From: Streptomyces prunicolor NBRC 13075
GTDB taxonomy: Bacteria; Actinomycetota; Actinomycetes; Streptomycetales; Streptomycetaceae
Direction of reading: 5' to 3'
NCBI RefSeq assembly: GCF_000367365.1
Contig: NZ_BARF01000129.1
Location: 1-62,494 of the forward strand
DNA: 62,494 nucleotides
Shown: piece by piece, positions 32,758 to 41,702 of the stretch
Layout: the number at the start of each line of letters is the position of its first letter
Position numbering within the stretch: position 1 is the first letter of the stretch
Program-made: the position numbers and the translations under genes
Notes under the pieces: model-generated
What the model was told of the DNA's origin: nothing
Database searches by the model: none
The model's input: the letters and a program-made list of their open reading frames with translations, nothing else

Positions 32758-33411
32758 GTGTCTACACCGTCCGAACCGGGATCGTCGCCCGGCGGCCCGG
32801 TCCTGGAACCCGCCCGAGTTCTGCGCCGCCGCCGCTCCGACAATCTCGCGGCGCTGATGCGGGAGCCCCGCCGGGACTCCTCCGTCTTCGAGTCCGTGCC
32901 GGTGCCCAGGCCGATCTTCGGCTCCGAGGCCGAGACACAGGAACTGCCGCCCGTACCGAGTGAGTCGCGCCCGCTGCCGACCACCACAGGCTTCTTCGGG
33001 CCCGGTCTGCGCCGGGCCGCGGTCGTGGTCGGGGTGAGCGCCGCCGCGCTGGTCGGCTTCGCCTGTGCTCTCCTGCTGCCCGGCAAGGGAGAGGCCAGCA
33101 CGGCCCAGCCGGTCGCCACACCCACCCCGGTGGCGTCCGCCACGGTCGGCGCGACGGCCGATCCGGACGGCGCCGGCACCCTCCGCGAAGGCGACAGCGG
33201 TGCCGAGGTGAAGGAGCTGGAGCAGCGGCTCCTGCGCATCCCCAACGTCTACGAGAACGGCTCCACCAGCGGCCAGTACGACGCGACCCTCACGGCCGCG
33301 GTCGCCCGCTTCCAGCTCTGGTACGGCATCCGGGGCGACGAGAACGGCGTGTACGGCGACGACACCCGCAAGGACCTGGAGTCGCGGACGACCCTCGACG
33401 ACGGCCAGTAG
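32758..33411 (+). CDS. Membrane protein with extracytoplasmic peptidoglycan-binding domain
   Basis: 217 residues from a GTG at 32758 (AGGAGAGC upstream). The cytosolic N-terminal about 75 residues are disordered (Pro/Ser rich), followed by one transmembrane helix (AAVVVGVSAAALVGFACALLL) and a short linker. A C-terminal PG_binding_1 domain follows (LREGDSGAEVKELEQRLLRI, then YDATLTAAVARFQLWYGI). It would tether the membrane to the cell wall. It is 87 bp from the ATP-grasp gene and on the same strand, so cotranscription is possible. Confidence 0.82.
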   Translation: MSTPSEPGSSPGGPVLEPARVLRRRRSDNLAALMREPRRDSSVFESVPVPRPIFGSEAETQELPPVPSESRPLPTTTGFFGPGLRRAAVVVGVSAAALVGFACALLLPGKGEASTAQPVATPTPVASATVGATADPDGAGTLREGDSGAEVKELEQRLLRIPNVYENGSTSGQYDATLTAAVARFQLWYGIRGDENGVYGDDTRKDLESRTTLDDGQ

Positions 33412-33558
33412 GCGACCGGGTTTCGAGTATTCGGGGTTTCGAACGCGGGGCAAGGCCTGCGGAAAGTCGGTGGTGGTGGGGCCGTAGAGCCTCATCATGG
33501 ACAGCGCGGCGCCGCAGGTCGGCGGTGTCGTGCCCGCTGCGAACCGAAGACCACGCCG

Positions 33559-33660
33559 ATGAGCGGCTCCCGCGTTCCTGGTCTGATCCTGCCCGGAGTC
33601 CTTCTGCTGGCCCTCGTCGTGGGCGCGTTCTGGTACTGGCGGCACCGCGACGACGACTGA
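33559..33660 (+). CDS. Possible 33-residue single-helix membrane protein
   Basis: ATG 33559 to TGA 33660 encodes a short basic start (MSGSRVPGL), one hydrophobic helix of about 20 residues (LILPGVLLLALVVGAFWYW) and a charged tail RHRDDD. The profile is that of a real small membrane protein. The only ribosome-binding-site-like sequence is a weak GAAG about 10 nt upstream. It could be a chance frame. Confidence 0.35.
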   Translation: MSGSRVPGLILPGVLLLALVVGAFWYWRHRDDD

Positions 33661-33678
33661 ACTCCACCGGCGGTGCGG

Positions 33679-34053
33679 TCAGCGTCCTGTGCTGTGCCCG
33701 ACCAGCGCCTCGGTCACCGCGCGGACGCTGCGCGCGATGTGCTGGAGCTGGAGGACCTCGGCGGCGTACAGCTTGATGGTGTGCTCGATGACCGACTCGG
33801 GCAGGCCGATGCCGGGCAGGTCGGCCCGCGCGGTCTGCAGGGCGGTCCGGGCCACCCGGATCTCGTGCTGGACCTGGATCTGTGCGTGGCGGGCGAGCAG
33901 CACGGGGTGGCGGATGAACGCGGGATAGCTGGCGTAGCGGGCCGGCACCAGCTCGCGCAGCCACTTGGCGGCCGAGCGCTCCCAGTCGTAGCTGCCGGGT
34001 GTCTTGACCTGACAGGGCCAGTCCTGGCTGATGCGCGTGGTGGTGAGTTGCAT
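33679..34053 (-). CDS. Conserved-looking protein of unknown function with a structured leader
   Basis: 124 residues starting MQLTTTRISQDWPCQVKTPG; rich in aromatic residues near the N-terminus (YDWERSAAKWL, RYASYPAF) and then helical with a coiled-coil-like C-terminal half (HEIRVARTALQTARADLP, ESVIEHTIKLYAAEVLQLQH). No membrane segment or known catalytic motif. The ATG at 34053 follows GGGAAGCGATGAC. The long upstream leader can pair with this ribosome binding site (see the next entry). I do not recognise the family. Confidence 0.7.
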   Translation of the reverse strand: MQLTTTRISQDWPCQVKTPGSYDWERSAAKWLRELVPARYASYPAFIRHPVLLARHAQIQVQHEIRVARTALQTARADLPGIGLPESVIEHTIKLYAAEVLQLQHIARSVRAVTEALVGHSTGR

Positions 34054-34055
34054 GT

Positions 34056-34158
34056 CATCGCTTCCCGGTGTGCGGCGTCGCGGGGGTGGGTCGACGGTGG
34101 GTGGCGGCCCCGGCCCAGGGGATGACCGGGGCCGCCCTGGGCGCTCGCGGAAGCGATG
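34056..34158 (-). promoter_or_regulatory. Leader RNA element that can sequester the ribosome binding site
   Basis: On the minus-strand transcript, CATCGCTTCC (34158-34149) is perfectly complementary to GGAAGCGATG (34065-34056), which contains the ribosome binding site of the gene starting at 34053. Between them lies a strong 11-bp hairpin (34126-34136 with 34103-34113, CCCGG core). The nested arrangement closes a long helix over the translation start. It could be a cis-acting regulatory RNA; alternatively the inner hairpin is a terminator for the upstream RpiR gene. Confidence 0.5.
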
Positions 34159-34418
34159 CCCGACCGAACACGTCCGGCGCCGACGCGGGTAGGAGACGGC
34201 GGCTGGGCGTGCCCGTGCGAGGGCCCCGGGAAGCAGGTGTCGCCGGCGCGGCGGGTCGAGCGGAGGTGCGCATGGGCGGACCGGGCTTTCTCGGGGCGGG
34301 TGCGATCCGTGAGCAGTATTTATATATGCCGTCTTCTTTGCAAGGCGTATGAAAACATTCATACGCGAAATGGGCGGAATCATCCCAGTTCGAGTTCGTA
34401 TGAGGGGGGAGTGGTGGG
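34159..34418. other. Rest of the 365-bp gene-free stretch, including an AT-rich promoter-like patch
   Basis: The whole gap runs 34054-34418. Besides the leader element it holds GC-rich unannotated DNA (34159-34300) and an unusually AT-rich stretch (34311-34375). On the minus strand this stretch reads TTGCAA, about 15 bp, TAAATA, a possible promoter for the leftward gene, with the palindrome at 34345-34366 just upstream. No credible open reading frame is seen. Confidence 0.5.
34345..34366. promoter_or_regulatory. Perfect 9-bp inverted repeat, operator candidate
   Basis: GCGTATGAA (34345-34353) and TTCATACGC (34358-34366) with an AACA centre; a further half-site-like CGTATGA lies at 34397-34403. 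It sits 52 bp from the stop of the RpiR gene and just upstream of the promoter-like AT-rich patch. Confidence 0.6.
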
Positions 34419-35339
34419 TCAGTCCCGCATGAAGAACTGGTGCTGCTCGGCGATCTGCTCGTAGTCCTCCAGGCGGGCCTGGGTCCGCTCCGGATCGGCG
34501 TCCGTCATGGCCTGGAGCAGGGCGGAGGCCATCACGCCGGGCGCGGCGTACGAGTCGAAGACCAGGCGGGAGCCGGTGCCGGTGGCGAAGGTGACGTCGG
34601 CCTCGTCGGCCAGCGCGCCGAGCGCCAGATCGGTCACGAGGGCCACCTTGAGCCCGGCGCTGCGCGCCACCCGGAGCGTGGTGAGCGTCTCGTGCGCGTG
34701 CCGGGGCATGTCGAAGGCGAGCAGCCAGGTGCCGCCCGCCTCGCGGGACTGCAGGATCGCGTCGTAGGCGACGCTGCCGCCGCGCGTCACCAGCCGCACA
34801 TCGGGGTGGATGCGGCGGGCCGCGTACGCGAAGTACTCGGCCAGCGAGACGGAGATGCGCAGGCCGAGGACGGTGAGCGGGGTGGACGCGGACAGTTCGC
34901 GGCCGACCTCGATCAGCCGGTCGGGGTCGGCGAAGTCCCGGCGCAGGTTCTCCAGGTTCGCGATCTCGGCGTCGACCGCGGCCTGGAGTTCGTTGCTCCG
35001 GTTCTCCTCGGCCGCCGGGCCGCCCGCGAGGGTGCGCAGGGCGATCGCCTGCAGCCGTTCCCGTAGCGCCGGGTAACCGCTGAAACCCACCGCCGCGGCG
35101 AACCGGGTCACCGAGGGCTGGCTGACGCCGACGCGCTCGGCGAGGTCGGTGATGGAGAGGAACGCCGCCTCGGTGATGTGCTCGATCAGGTACTGGGCGA
35201 TGCGCCGCTGGCCCGGCGACAGGCGTGGCCCGTCGAAGAGTTCTCGGAGTTGGGACGTCGGTGCCGCGCCGACTTCCGGGTCGGTTTTTCCCGAGGTGAT
35301 CACGGATGCCTGGGCGCGTGCCTGCTGCGGCGATGGCAC
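34419..35339 (-). CDS. MurR/RpiR family transcriptional regulator
   Basis: 306 residues from the GTG at 35339 (AAAGGAAG 7 nt upstream); a GTG at 35369 gives ten more residues but has no ribosome binding site. The RpiR-type HTH is at about 25-90 (LSPGQRRIAQYLIEHITEAA, VGVSQPSVTRFAAAVGFSGY). The SIS sugar-phosphate sensor is at about 125-260 (TVLGLRISVSLAEYFAYA, FDMPRHAHETL, VALVTDLALG). Such regulators respond to sugar phosphates, for example MurNAc-6-P. No sugar gene is immediately adjacent; the sugar kinase at 39.4 kb is the nearest candidate. Confidence 0.9.
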   Translation of the reverse strand: MPSPQQARAQASVITSGKTDPEVGAAPTSQLRELFDGPRLSPGQRRIAQYLIEHITEAAFLSITDLAERVGVSQPSVTRFAAAVGFSGYPALRERLQAIALRTLAGGPAAEENRSNELQAAVDAEIANLENLRRDFADPDRLIEVGRELSASTPLTVLGLRISVSLAEYFAYAARRIHPDVRLVTRGGSVAYDAILQSREAGGTWLLAFDMPRHAHETLTTLRVARSAGLKVALVTDLALGALADEADVTFATGTGSRLVFDSYAAPGVMASALLQAMTDADPERTQARLEDYEQIAEQHQFFMRD

Positions 35340-35406
35340 CGGTGCGCTTCCTTTGTCTCCCACAGCCACTGAACATAGCTCACGGAGCGTTGTGACCAGA
35401 GGGTGA

Positions 35407-37131
35407 TCACCGCCGGTAGATCGTGATCGAATGACCGACTTGATCGATCGGACGACTGCTGTCGATCAACTCGGCCAGTTTTCCCCGGGCTTTGTCGATC
35501 GAGGTGTCCGAGACGACCAGCAGCCCGTGCACCCCTACCTTGCGTGGATCGGACGACTCGATGCCGTAGTACGACGGCACACCGCTGCCCTTGTAGACGA
35601 GCCAGACCCGCTCGCCCGCGTACCGCTCGTGGAGCCGGTCGGCGAGGCGGCCGAGATCCTGCCCCCAGTCCACGTTGGAGTCGTGCAGCCGCAGATAGGT
35701 CTTCGACGGACCGCCGAACGCCTCGTTGGAGTACGGCAGATAGTAGGGGAACGTCCGCAGCGAACTCACCGCGACGAACGCCACCAGCAGGCCCGTGGAC
35801 AGCGGAGCCCACCGCCACCACGACCGCAGCGCCGGCACACAGGCCGCCGCGACCGCCAGGAACATCGGCACGAAGATCGCGTAGCGCGTGCCGAAGTCCC
35901 GCGAGCCGTCCATCGCCGTGGCCAGCAACACGGCCGTGGGCACGAGGAGATACGGCGCCGCGGGCCGCAGCCGCCGTACCGCCACGACCGCGACGGCACC
36001 CGCCGCCCACAGTGCGATCATGCCGAGCGGGGTCTTCACCAGCAGGGCCACCGGCAGGTAGTACCAGTGCGACCCGGTGTAGAGGTGCCCGAACAGGAAG
36101 CCCTGCCACGGGTAGTCCTCCATGCCGAACTGGATGAGCATCCCGTCCCGGAACGCACGCGGGAACGGCATGAGATCCACCAACTGCCCGCGCAGCCCGT
36201 GAATCACGGGCACCGGTTCCGTGGACGTGAACCGCAGGTGCGGATCGACCAAGAGATACGACGCCCATACGACGGCGACCGTCACCACCGCGACCGCAGC
36301 GGCGCCCGCGACCCCGAGGGCCAACGCACGTCGCCTGGAGTCGCGGTCGGCCGGGCGGCGGGCGGACCACACCGACACGACGGCCAGGAGCATCAGCACC
36401 GGTACGGCGGGCAGCGCGCTCATCTTCGTCGCCACGGCGGCACCGAGCGCCACCCCCGCGAGCGGGACGTACAGGAACGGGCGCCGCCTGGCCCGCCACA
36501 GCAGCCACACCGACGTCAGCAGAAAGCCGGCCTGCGGTACGTCGAGCGTCGCCAGCGAGCCGTGTGCGACGACATCGGGCGAGCACGCGTACAGGGCGAG
36601 CGCCACCAACCCCCGTGCCGGGCCCACGAGTTCACGGGCGAACGCGAACACGACCAGCCCGAACAGCAGGGTCAGTACGATCACCGGCAGCCGCGCCCAG
36701 AACATCAGCCGCCAGGGGTCGTTGCCCGACGCGTACAGCAGATGGCGGCCCAACTCGCCTTGGTCACCTTTGTAGTTGGTGTCGAAGTGCGGGTCGGCGA
36801 GGGCGATCCCGGCGGCGATCACCAGCTTCCCCAGGGGCGGGTGCTCGGGGTTGTAGTCGAGGCTGTGCTCGCGGAGATAGACGGTGGCCGTGGCCACGTA
36901 CACCGGCTCGTCGATGGTCGGTGTCTGCTGTACGGCCGTAGTGATCATCACGGCGGCCATCTGCGCGAGCAGCGCCACCACGAGGAGGGGCAACAGCCAT
37001 CGCTTACGGCGCCGCAGCCCGGCGTAGAGGCGTGCCGACCGCGAGCCGCCGGCGCGCGGCGGCGAGTCCCCGCCACCGCCGTCGTCGAGCGTGTCGGGGT
37101 CGAGGACCGAGTGCTGTTCGCGCGCCATCAT
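35407..37131 (-). CDS. GT39/PMT-type membrane glycosyltransferase (dolichyl-phosphate-mannose dependent-like)
   Basis: About 574 residues from tandem ATG codons at 37131/37128; a GTG at 37155 is also open but has no ribosome binding site. After a Gly-rich cytosolic start there are some ten transmembrane helices. The first extracytoplasmic loop holds the acidic motif TIDEPVY and EHPPLGK, conserved in GT-C family mannosyltransferases, where the Asp-Glu pair is catalytic. Such enzymes transfer mannose or arabinose from polyprenyl phosphate to secreted proteins or lipids. The C-terminal soluble region ends at VGHSITIYRR. Confidence 0.85.
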   Translation of the reverse strand: MMAREQHSVLDPDTLDDGGGGDSPPRAGGSRSARLYAGLRRRKRWLLPLLVVALLAQMAAVMITTAVQQTPTIDEPVYVATATVYLREHSLDYNPEHPPLGKLVIAAGIALADPHFDTNYKGDQGELGRHLLYASGNDPWRLMFWARLPVIVLTLLFGLVVFAFARELVGPARGLVALALYACSPDVVAHGSLATLDVPQAGFLLTSVWLLWRARRRPFLYVPLAGVALGAAVATKMSALPAVPVLMLLAVVSVWSARRPADRDSRRRALALGVAGAAAVAVVTVAVVWASYLLVDPHLRFTSTEPVPVIHGLRGQLVDLMPFPRAFRDGMLIQFGMEDYPWQGFLFGHLYTGSHWYYLPVALLVKTPLGMIALWAAGAVAVVAVRRLRPAAPYLLVPTAVLLATAMDGSRDFGTRYAIFVPMFLAVAAACVPALRSWWRWAPLSTGLLVAFVAVSSLRTFPYYLPYSNEAFGGPSKTYLRLHDSNVDWGQDLGRLADRLHERYAGERVWLVYKGSGVPSYYGIESSDPRKVGVHGLLVVSDTSIDKARGKLAELIDSSRPIDQVGHSITIYRR

Positions 37132-37223
37132 CCGCCCTGCGGTGAGGCCGGCCACGGGGTGGCGGGAGCGAGGCGGAGCCGGGTCATGGCCCTACTGTCG
37201 CATCGCTCCCGCCACCAGGGGCG

Positions 37224-39152
37224 TCACCGCTTCAGGAGTCGTACCGACAGACCTTCCGCCGTATACACCGGTACGGCCCGCAGCTTGTCCGAGTTCAGCG
37301 TGATGCTGTCGAACTGGCCGCGCAGCGAGGTTGCGCTCAGAACCCGCACCGTGGAGCCCGCGATCGGCGGGTGCTCGGCGTCGAACCGCAGGGAGAGCGC
37401 GCTGCCCTTGCCGAGCGTCGCGCGCCGCGTGACCTCGACGGCGGGCTGGTGACCCGAGCGGAGCTTGACCTCAAGGGTGGCGGACTGCTGGGCGTACGCG
37501 CCGTGGATCTGCACGGACTCCGAGACCCGCAGCGCACCGCCGAGCACACTCACGTCACCGTGGCCCAGCGCGTGCGCCGAACCGGCCACCAGCGCACCGG
37601 ACTTGAGCACGGTCCCGCCGGTGTACGCGTTGTGCCCGGTCAGGGTGAGCGTGCCGGTGCCCTCCTTGGTCAGACCGCCGCAGCCGTCGATGTCGTTGCG
37701 CCAGGCGTCGGCCGCACCGAAGCCACCGGCCGCCGCGTCGAGGGAGACGACGACGTCGGACTCGAAGGAGCCGTAACCGTCCGCCGCCGCGAAGAGGTTG
37801 AGGCGCCCCCACTGCTCGAAACCGTCGAGGAGGACGTAGCCGGACGGCAGCGCGGTGGTCCGCAGCACCTCGCGCCGCTGCGCCGCGTCGAGGTACGGCA
37901 GCCGGGTCTCCAGCAGGACCTCCGCGCCCTTCGGCACGGTCAGCGGCTTGTCACGGCCGCTGCGGGTGAGCACATAGGTGAACTTGGGCTTCACCAGACG
38001 GGAGTTGGCGGTCCGGTCCGCGTACGGGTCGGTCGCGGTGGTCGCCGAGTGGGCGTACGCGTACAGGGTGTCCGCCGTCGTGCCGGTCTTCGCCTCGAAG
38101 TAGGCGAGGGCCTGCGCGCGTGCGGCCGCCTTGAGCGTGGCGTTGGCCGGGTCGGCGAGCGTGGCGGCGGCCAGCGCGGTGGCCATGATGCGGCCGCCCA
38201 TCACGTCGACCGTCGAGTGCATGCCGGCCATGATCCGGGTGTGGCTCAACTGGAAGGTGCGGGTGACCAGTTCCTGGAAGCGCTCCGGTACGGCGTACGC
38301 GTAGGCGAGCCCCGCCAGGTGGAAGGCGTTGGTGTGGCCGCTGGGGAAACCGCCGTCGTCCACCGGTGAAGTGCTGCGCTGGCGCAGGAGTTGGGGCGCG
38401 ACGACCACCTTCGAGTCGTAGACCGGGAAGCCGAGCGCGTCGACCTTGCCGGTGTCGACGACCTCGTTCTTCTCGTTCATGCGGTACGGACGCGGGTACT
38501 GGTAGGCGTACTTGCCCGGGTTGCCCGACGCGTAGTTGCCGCGCAGGGTGTCGACCAGTTCGGCGACCTTGCCGAGCGCGGAGTCGTGCGAGCCTGCGCC
38601 GAGCGCGGAACCGGCGGGCGCGTCGGCCGGGACGGCGTCGTCGATCTTGGTGGCGGGCGTGCCGTCCGGGGCGCTGGTGATCGAAGTGACCGCCAGGGCA
38701 CCGGACTTGTACAGGTCGGCCAGCGGACCCAGGCCCGCGATCATCGCGTAGCTCTGGTGCTGGCGGTCGTAGAGGAACGCCTCCTTCGCCTCGGCCTCGG
38801 TGCGGTGCGTGGTGAGGTCGACGCAGTACCGCACGTTGGCGCGCAGGATGTCCGGGCGGAGCGGCGTGCCGGTGTTCCAGGCGGCGCCGGTCTTCCATAT
38901 CTGCGCCATGCCGCCGAGGACCCGGACCACGGCGTTGGTCTCGGGCGTCAGGTTCGCGATGACGTTCGTCTTGTAGTCGTCGACGAACGCGAGCGGGACC
39001 GTGGTGGCCTTGGCGTCCGCGGCGGCCAGCCAGCTGACCAGCGTGGGCGCGGCGACCACGGCGGCCGAGGCGCCGAGCGAGGTCTTGAGGAAACCACGTC
39101 TGTTCACGGCGGGTCGAACGGCGTTCGTGCGCTGCCCGGCGGGTGACGGCAT
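37224..39152 (-). CDS. Tat-exported PAP2/class A-like acid phosphatase with autotransporter-type C-terminal repeat
   Basis: 642 residues. Twin-arginine signal NRRGFLKTS (17-25). The phosphatase core has RPYR (221-224), GGFPSGHTNAFH (His273) and the last motif HTRIMAGMHSTVD with Arg306, His312 and Asp316, which together give the PAP2/vanadium-haloperoxidase site. Near residue 515 the segment LTKEGTGTLTLTGHNAYTGG matches the passenger-associated transport repeat, followed by beta-rich sequence to the end. It is likely an extracellular phosphatase with a beta-helix stalk. ATG 39152 follows GAGAGG. Confidence 0.87.
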   Translation of the reverse strand: MPSPAGQRTNAVRPAVNRRGFLKTSLGASAAVVAAPTLVSWLAAADAKATTVPLAFVDDYKTNVIANLTPETNAVVRVLGGMAQIWKTGAAWNTGTPLRPDILRANVRYCVDLTTHRTEAEAKEAFLYDRQHQSYAMIAGLGPLADLYKSGALAVTSITSAPDGTPATKIDDAVPADAPAGSALGAGSHDSALGKVAELVDTLRGNYASGNPGKYAYQYPRPYRMNEKNEVVDTGKVDALGFPVYDSKVVVAPQLLRQRSTSPVDDGGFPSGHTNAFHLAGLAYAYAVPERFQELVTRTFQLSHTRIMAGMHSTVDVMGGRIMATALAAATLADPANATLKAAARAQALAYFEAKTGTTADTLYAYAHSATTATDPYADRTANSRLVKPKFTYVLTRSGRDKPLTVPKGAEVLLETRLPYLDAAQRREVLRTTALPSGYVLLDGFEQWGRLNLFAAADGYGSFESDVVVSLDAAAGGFGAADAWRNDIDGCGGLTKEGTGTLTLTGHNAYTGGTVLKSGALVAGSAHALGHGDVSVLGGALRVSESVQIHGAYAQQSATLEVKLRSGHQPAVEVTRRATLGKGSALSLRFDAEHPPIAGSTVRVLSATSLRGQFDSITLNSDKLRAVPVYTAEGLSVRLLKR

Positions 39153-39372
39153 GGGTGAGCCTCTCTTGAGTTCTACGGCCGATGAGGCCGGCGAGGTCGT
39201 GCGACCAGGGAGGGGATCGTGCGATCGGCTGTGGTTCGGGGTGCACCGTACGACGTGGGAAAGCGCATACGTCAACTGGTGCGTACGTGCGAAGATTTGC
39301 GGTGAGCCGTGTCCCGTTGGAGGGGGTTCGGCGGCCACGACATGACCCCCGGGTGAACGGGGGCCGTGCGGT

Positions 39373-40272
39373 TCACAGGATCGATCGGGCCAACGCCACC
39401 GCGCCCTCGACGGGCGGCACTTGGATGGGCCACGGCCGTGCTCCGGGTACCTGTTCGGCGAGTGCGCTGGTGAGGGCGTCGTACAGCAGGGGCTGGGCGA
39501 GGACGGTGCCGCCCGAGACCACCACGTCGTCGACGGGGACGCCGCGTTCGGCGAGCCGTACGACGAGTGCGGCGAGGGACCGGCCGGCCTCGGCTATCAC
39601 CTCGCGCGCGAGGAGCGAGCCCGCGTCGGCCGCGGTGAAGACGACCCGGGCGTGCCGCCCCCAGTCGGCGGAGACGTCGGAAGCGCTTTCCAACGCGGCG
39701 CCGAGCGCGGGCACTTCGGCCACCCCGAACGCCTCGACGAGTCCCAGGGCGAGTTGGTCCGGAGCCTCGCCCCGGTCGTGCGCGGCCCAGGCGGCGCGGG
39801 CCGCCTCGCGGACGAGTCCGGCGGCGCCACCCTCGTCACCCAACACCGCGCCCCAGCCGCCCACTTGGAGTCGGCCGCCGTCGGCGAGCAGGCCCACCGC
39901 GACCGAACCGGTGCCGGCGACCAGGCCGACCCCCTTGTCCAACCCGGCGGCGGGGACGAGCAGTTCGGCGTCGCCCACGACCAGCGCGGGCACCTTGAGG
40001 CGTTCCTCCAGCGCGGCACGGATCTCGGCGCACTGGCGGGGTGTCTCACAGGCGTGCCCGCCCACGGCGACCGCGGACGGGCGCGTGTGGGCGGGCAGGG
40101 CGTCGTGGATCAGCGCGGTGAGCCAGTCGGCGGCGGTCGCGGGGTCGTGCGGCCGCCAGCCGCTGCTCGCACGGATGTGGTCGGCGACGACATCCGCGCC
40201 CGCGCACGCGCGCAGATGTGTCTTGGTGCCACCCACGTCGATGCCGACCACGAGGGGCGTGAAGTCCTGCAC
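39373..40272 (-). CDS. BadF/BadG/BcrA-type ATPase, N-acetylglucosamine-kinase-like sugar kinase
   Basis: 299 residues of the actin-like ATPase fold: phosphate-1 loop VVGIDVGGTKTHLRA (about 8-22), phosphate-2 VGLVAGTGSVAVG (about 114-126), and GGWGAVLGDEGGAAGLVREA, the GlcNAc-kinase/BadF hallmark. The adenosine motif is VVSGGTVLAQP. It would phosphorylate an amino sugar or related monosaccharide in the cytosol. It is divergent from the ROK regulator of the ABC-importer/lyase-like cluster, with a shared 24-bp inverted repeat between them, so it probably acts on the sugar that cluster releases. Confidence 0.85.
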   Translation of the reverse strand: MQDFTPLVVGIDVGGTKTHLRACAGADVVADHIRASSGWRPHDPATAADWLTALIHDALPAHTRPSAVAVGGHACETPRQCAEIRAALEERLKVPALVVGDAELLVPAAGLDKGVGLVAGTGSVAVGLLADGGRLQVGGWGAVLGDEGGAAGLVREAARAAWAAHDRGEAPDQLALGLVEAFGVAEVPALGAALESASDVSADWGRHARVVFTAADAGSLLAREVIAEAGRSLAALVVRLAERGVPVDDVVVSGGTVLAQPLLYDALTSALAEQVPGARPWPIQVPPVEGAVALARSIL

Positions 40273-40401
40273 GGAACCTCTTTCGTCGTTGCGCTGTGCT
40301 GCGACGGTTGGGCGAACCGTGTTCGGGGGAACGGCAGTTCAAGCACTAGGGAAGCCCCGGGACGGGCTTCTGACGGACCACGGCAGGCGAGTACCGTGAC
40401 G

Positions 40402-40425
40402 TTCGTTAGGAAGTTAACTAACGAA
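40402..40425. promoter_or_regulatory. 24-bp inverted repeat, probable ROK operator
   Basis: TTCGTTAG (40402-40409) and CTAACGAA (40418-40425) are perfect arms with an 8-bp centre, in the 284-bp divergent region between the kinase (start 40272) and the ROK regulator (start 40557). A possible -10 (TACAGT) follows at once, so binding would block the rightward promoter. Confidence 0.7.
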
Positions 40426-40556
40426 GTACAGTGCGTCAAGAGGCATCGCGCACTCGGCCACAGAGACCACTGTCCGGGCCCGCGTGACGTCAGGACATCC
40501 CGTCGCCGCATCCCACGGAACCCCTCCGGGAGCGCGGCCTGTGAACTGGGGGAAGT

Positions 40557-41702
40557 GTGGAACACGTCGTGGCGCAGGCGTCTCGGCTGACCGAGAGCGC
40601 GAGTGCGGTGTTCGCGGTGCTGGCGAGAGCCGGCAGCGCGACCCGGCCGCAGCTCGCGACCCTTGCGGGCCTGTCCAAACCGACGGTGTCCTCCGCCGTG
40701 GTGGAGCTGGAGAACGTCCGGCTGGCCGCCCACTCCGGCACCGCCTCCGGCGGCACCGGACGCAACGCCGCCGTATACCGTCTCGGCCCGGCCGCGGGCG
40801 CCGTACTCGCCGTCGACCTCGGCCCCGCGTTTACCCGGGTGCGTGGCTGCGCCCTGGACGGCACCCTGCTGGCCGAGGCCAGCAGATCCCGGGAGGACGC
40901 CGCAGGCGCCGTACGCGAGGCCCTTGCCGCACTGCCTGTAGGTATCCCGCTGCGCTCGGTCGTCGTCGCCGTCGGTGACGTCCTGGCGCGGAACCAGGCG
41001 GGCGCCGGAATGCGCCCCGCGACCGCCAAGGCCGGCCCGGTGTTCGACGCCATGACGGTCGCCCTGCCGCCGGGCGTGCCGGTCCACCTGGAGAACAACG
41101 TCAACTGCGCCGCCCTCGCCGAACTGCACGAGGGTGCCGCCCGGGGCCGCCACACCTTCGGCTATCTGCGGATCGGCGTCGGTATCGGCCTCGGCATCGT
41201 CGTCGGCGGCCAGGTGTTGCGCGGCGCGAACGGCGCGGCCGGTGAGCTGGCCCGGCTGCCCTACCCCTGGGACGACGCCGTGGAACCGCGCCGGGAGGCC
41301 CTGGAGGAGTACGTGGGCGCCCGCTCGCTGCTGCGCCGGGCGGCGGCCGCCTGGCCGGACACGGGCGAACCGTGCCCCGGCAGCGCGGACCAGCTCTTCG
41401 CCCTCGCCCGGCAGGGACACGACACGGCGAGCGCACTGGTCGGCCGGCACGCCGCCGACGTGGGCAGACTCGCCGCCGCCGTGGCCGCCGTACTGGACCC
41501 GGGACTGATCGTCCTCGGGGGCAGCACGGGCACGGACCCGCAGCTCCTGCCCGGGGTGCGGACCGAGCTGGGTCGGCTGAGCTGGCCCACCGAGGTGGTC
41601 AGCAGCACGGTCGGTGATCTCGGCACCGTGGTGGGCGCCGCCCGGCTCGCGGTCGCCAGAGGAGTCCAAACCGTGACCGATGGTGCGGGGGCGAAGGATT
41701 GA
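40557..41702 (+). CDS. ROK family transcriptional regulator of the glycan cluster
   Basis: 381 residues from a GTG at 40557 (GGGGGAAG upstream). MarR/ROK-type HTH at about 20-55 (GSATRPQLATLAGLSKPTVS) and a ROK domain with VLAVDLGPAFTR, VHLENNVNCAALAE and IGVGIGLGIVVGG. The zinc cysteine cluster of enzymatic ROK kinases is missing, which fits a pure sensor. It starts the rightward cluster: binding lipoprotein, two permeases and two lyase-like genes. It probably represses the cluster and the divergent kinase through the operator at 40402. Confidence 0.9.
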   Translation: MEHVVAQASRLTESASAVFAVLARAGSATRPQLATLAGLSKPTVSSAVVELENVRLAAHSGTASGGTGRNAAVYRLGPAAGAVLAVDLGPAFTRVRGCALDGTLLAEASRSREDAAGAVREALAALPVGIPLRSVVVAVGDVLARNQAGAGMRPATAKAGPVFDAMTVALPPGVPVHLENNVNCAALAELHEGAARGRHTFGYLRIGVGIGLGIVVGGQVLRGANGAAGELARLPYPWDDAVEPRREALEEYVGARSLLRRAAAAWPDTGEPCPGSADQLFALARQGHDTASALVGRHAADVGRLAAAVAAVLDPGLIVLGGSTGTDPQLLPGVRTELGRLSWPTEVVSSTVGDLGTVVGAARLAVARGVQTVTDGAGAKD

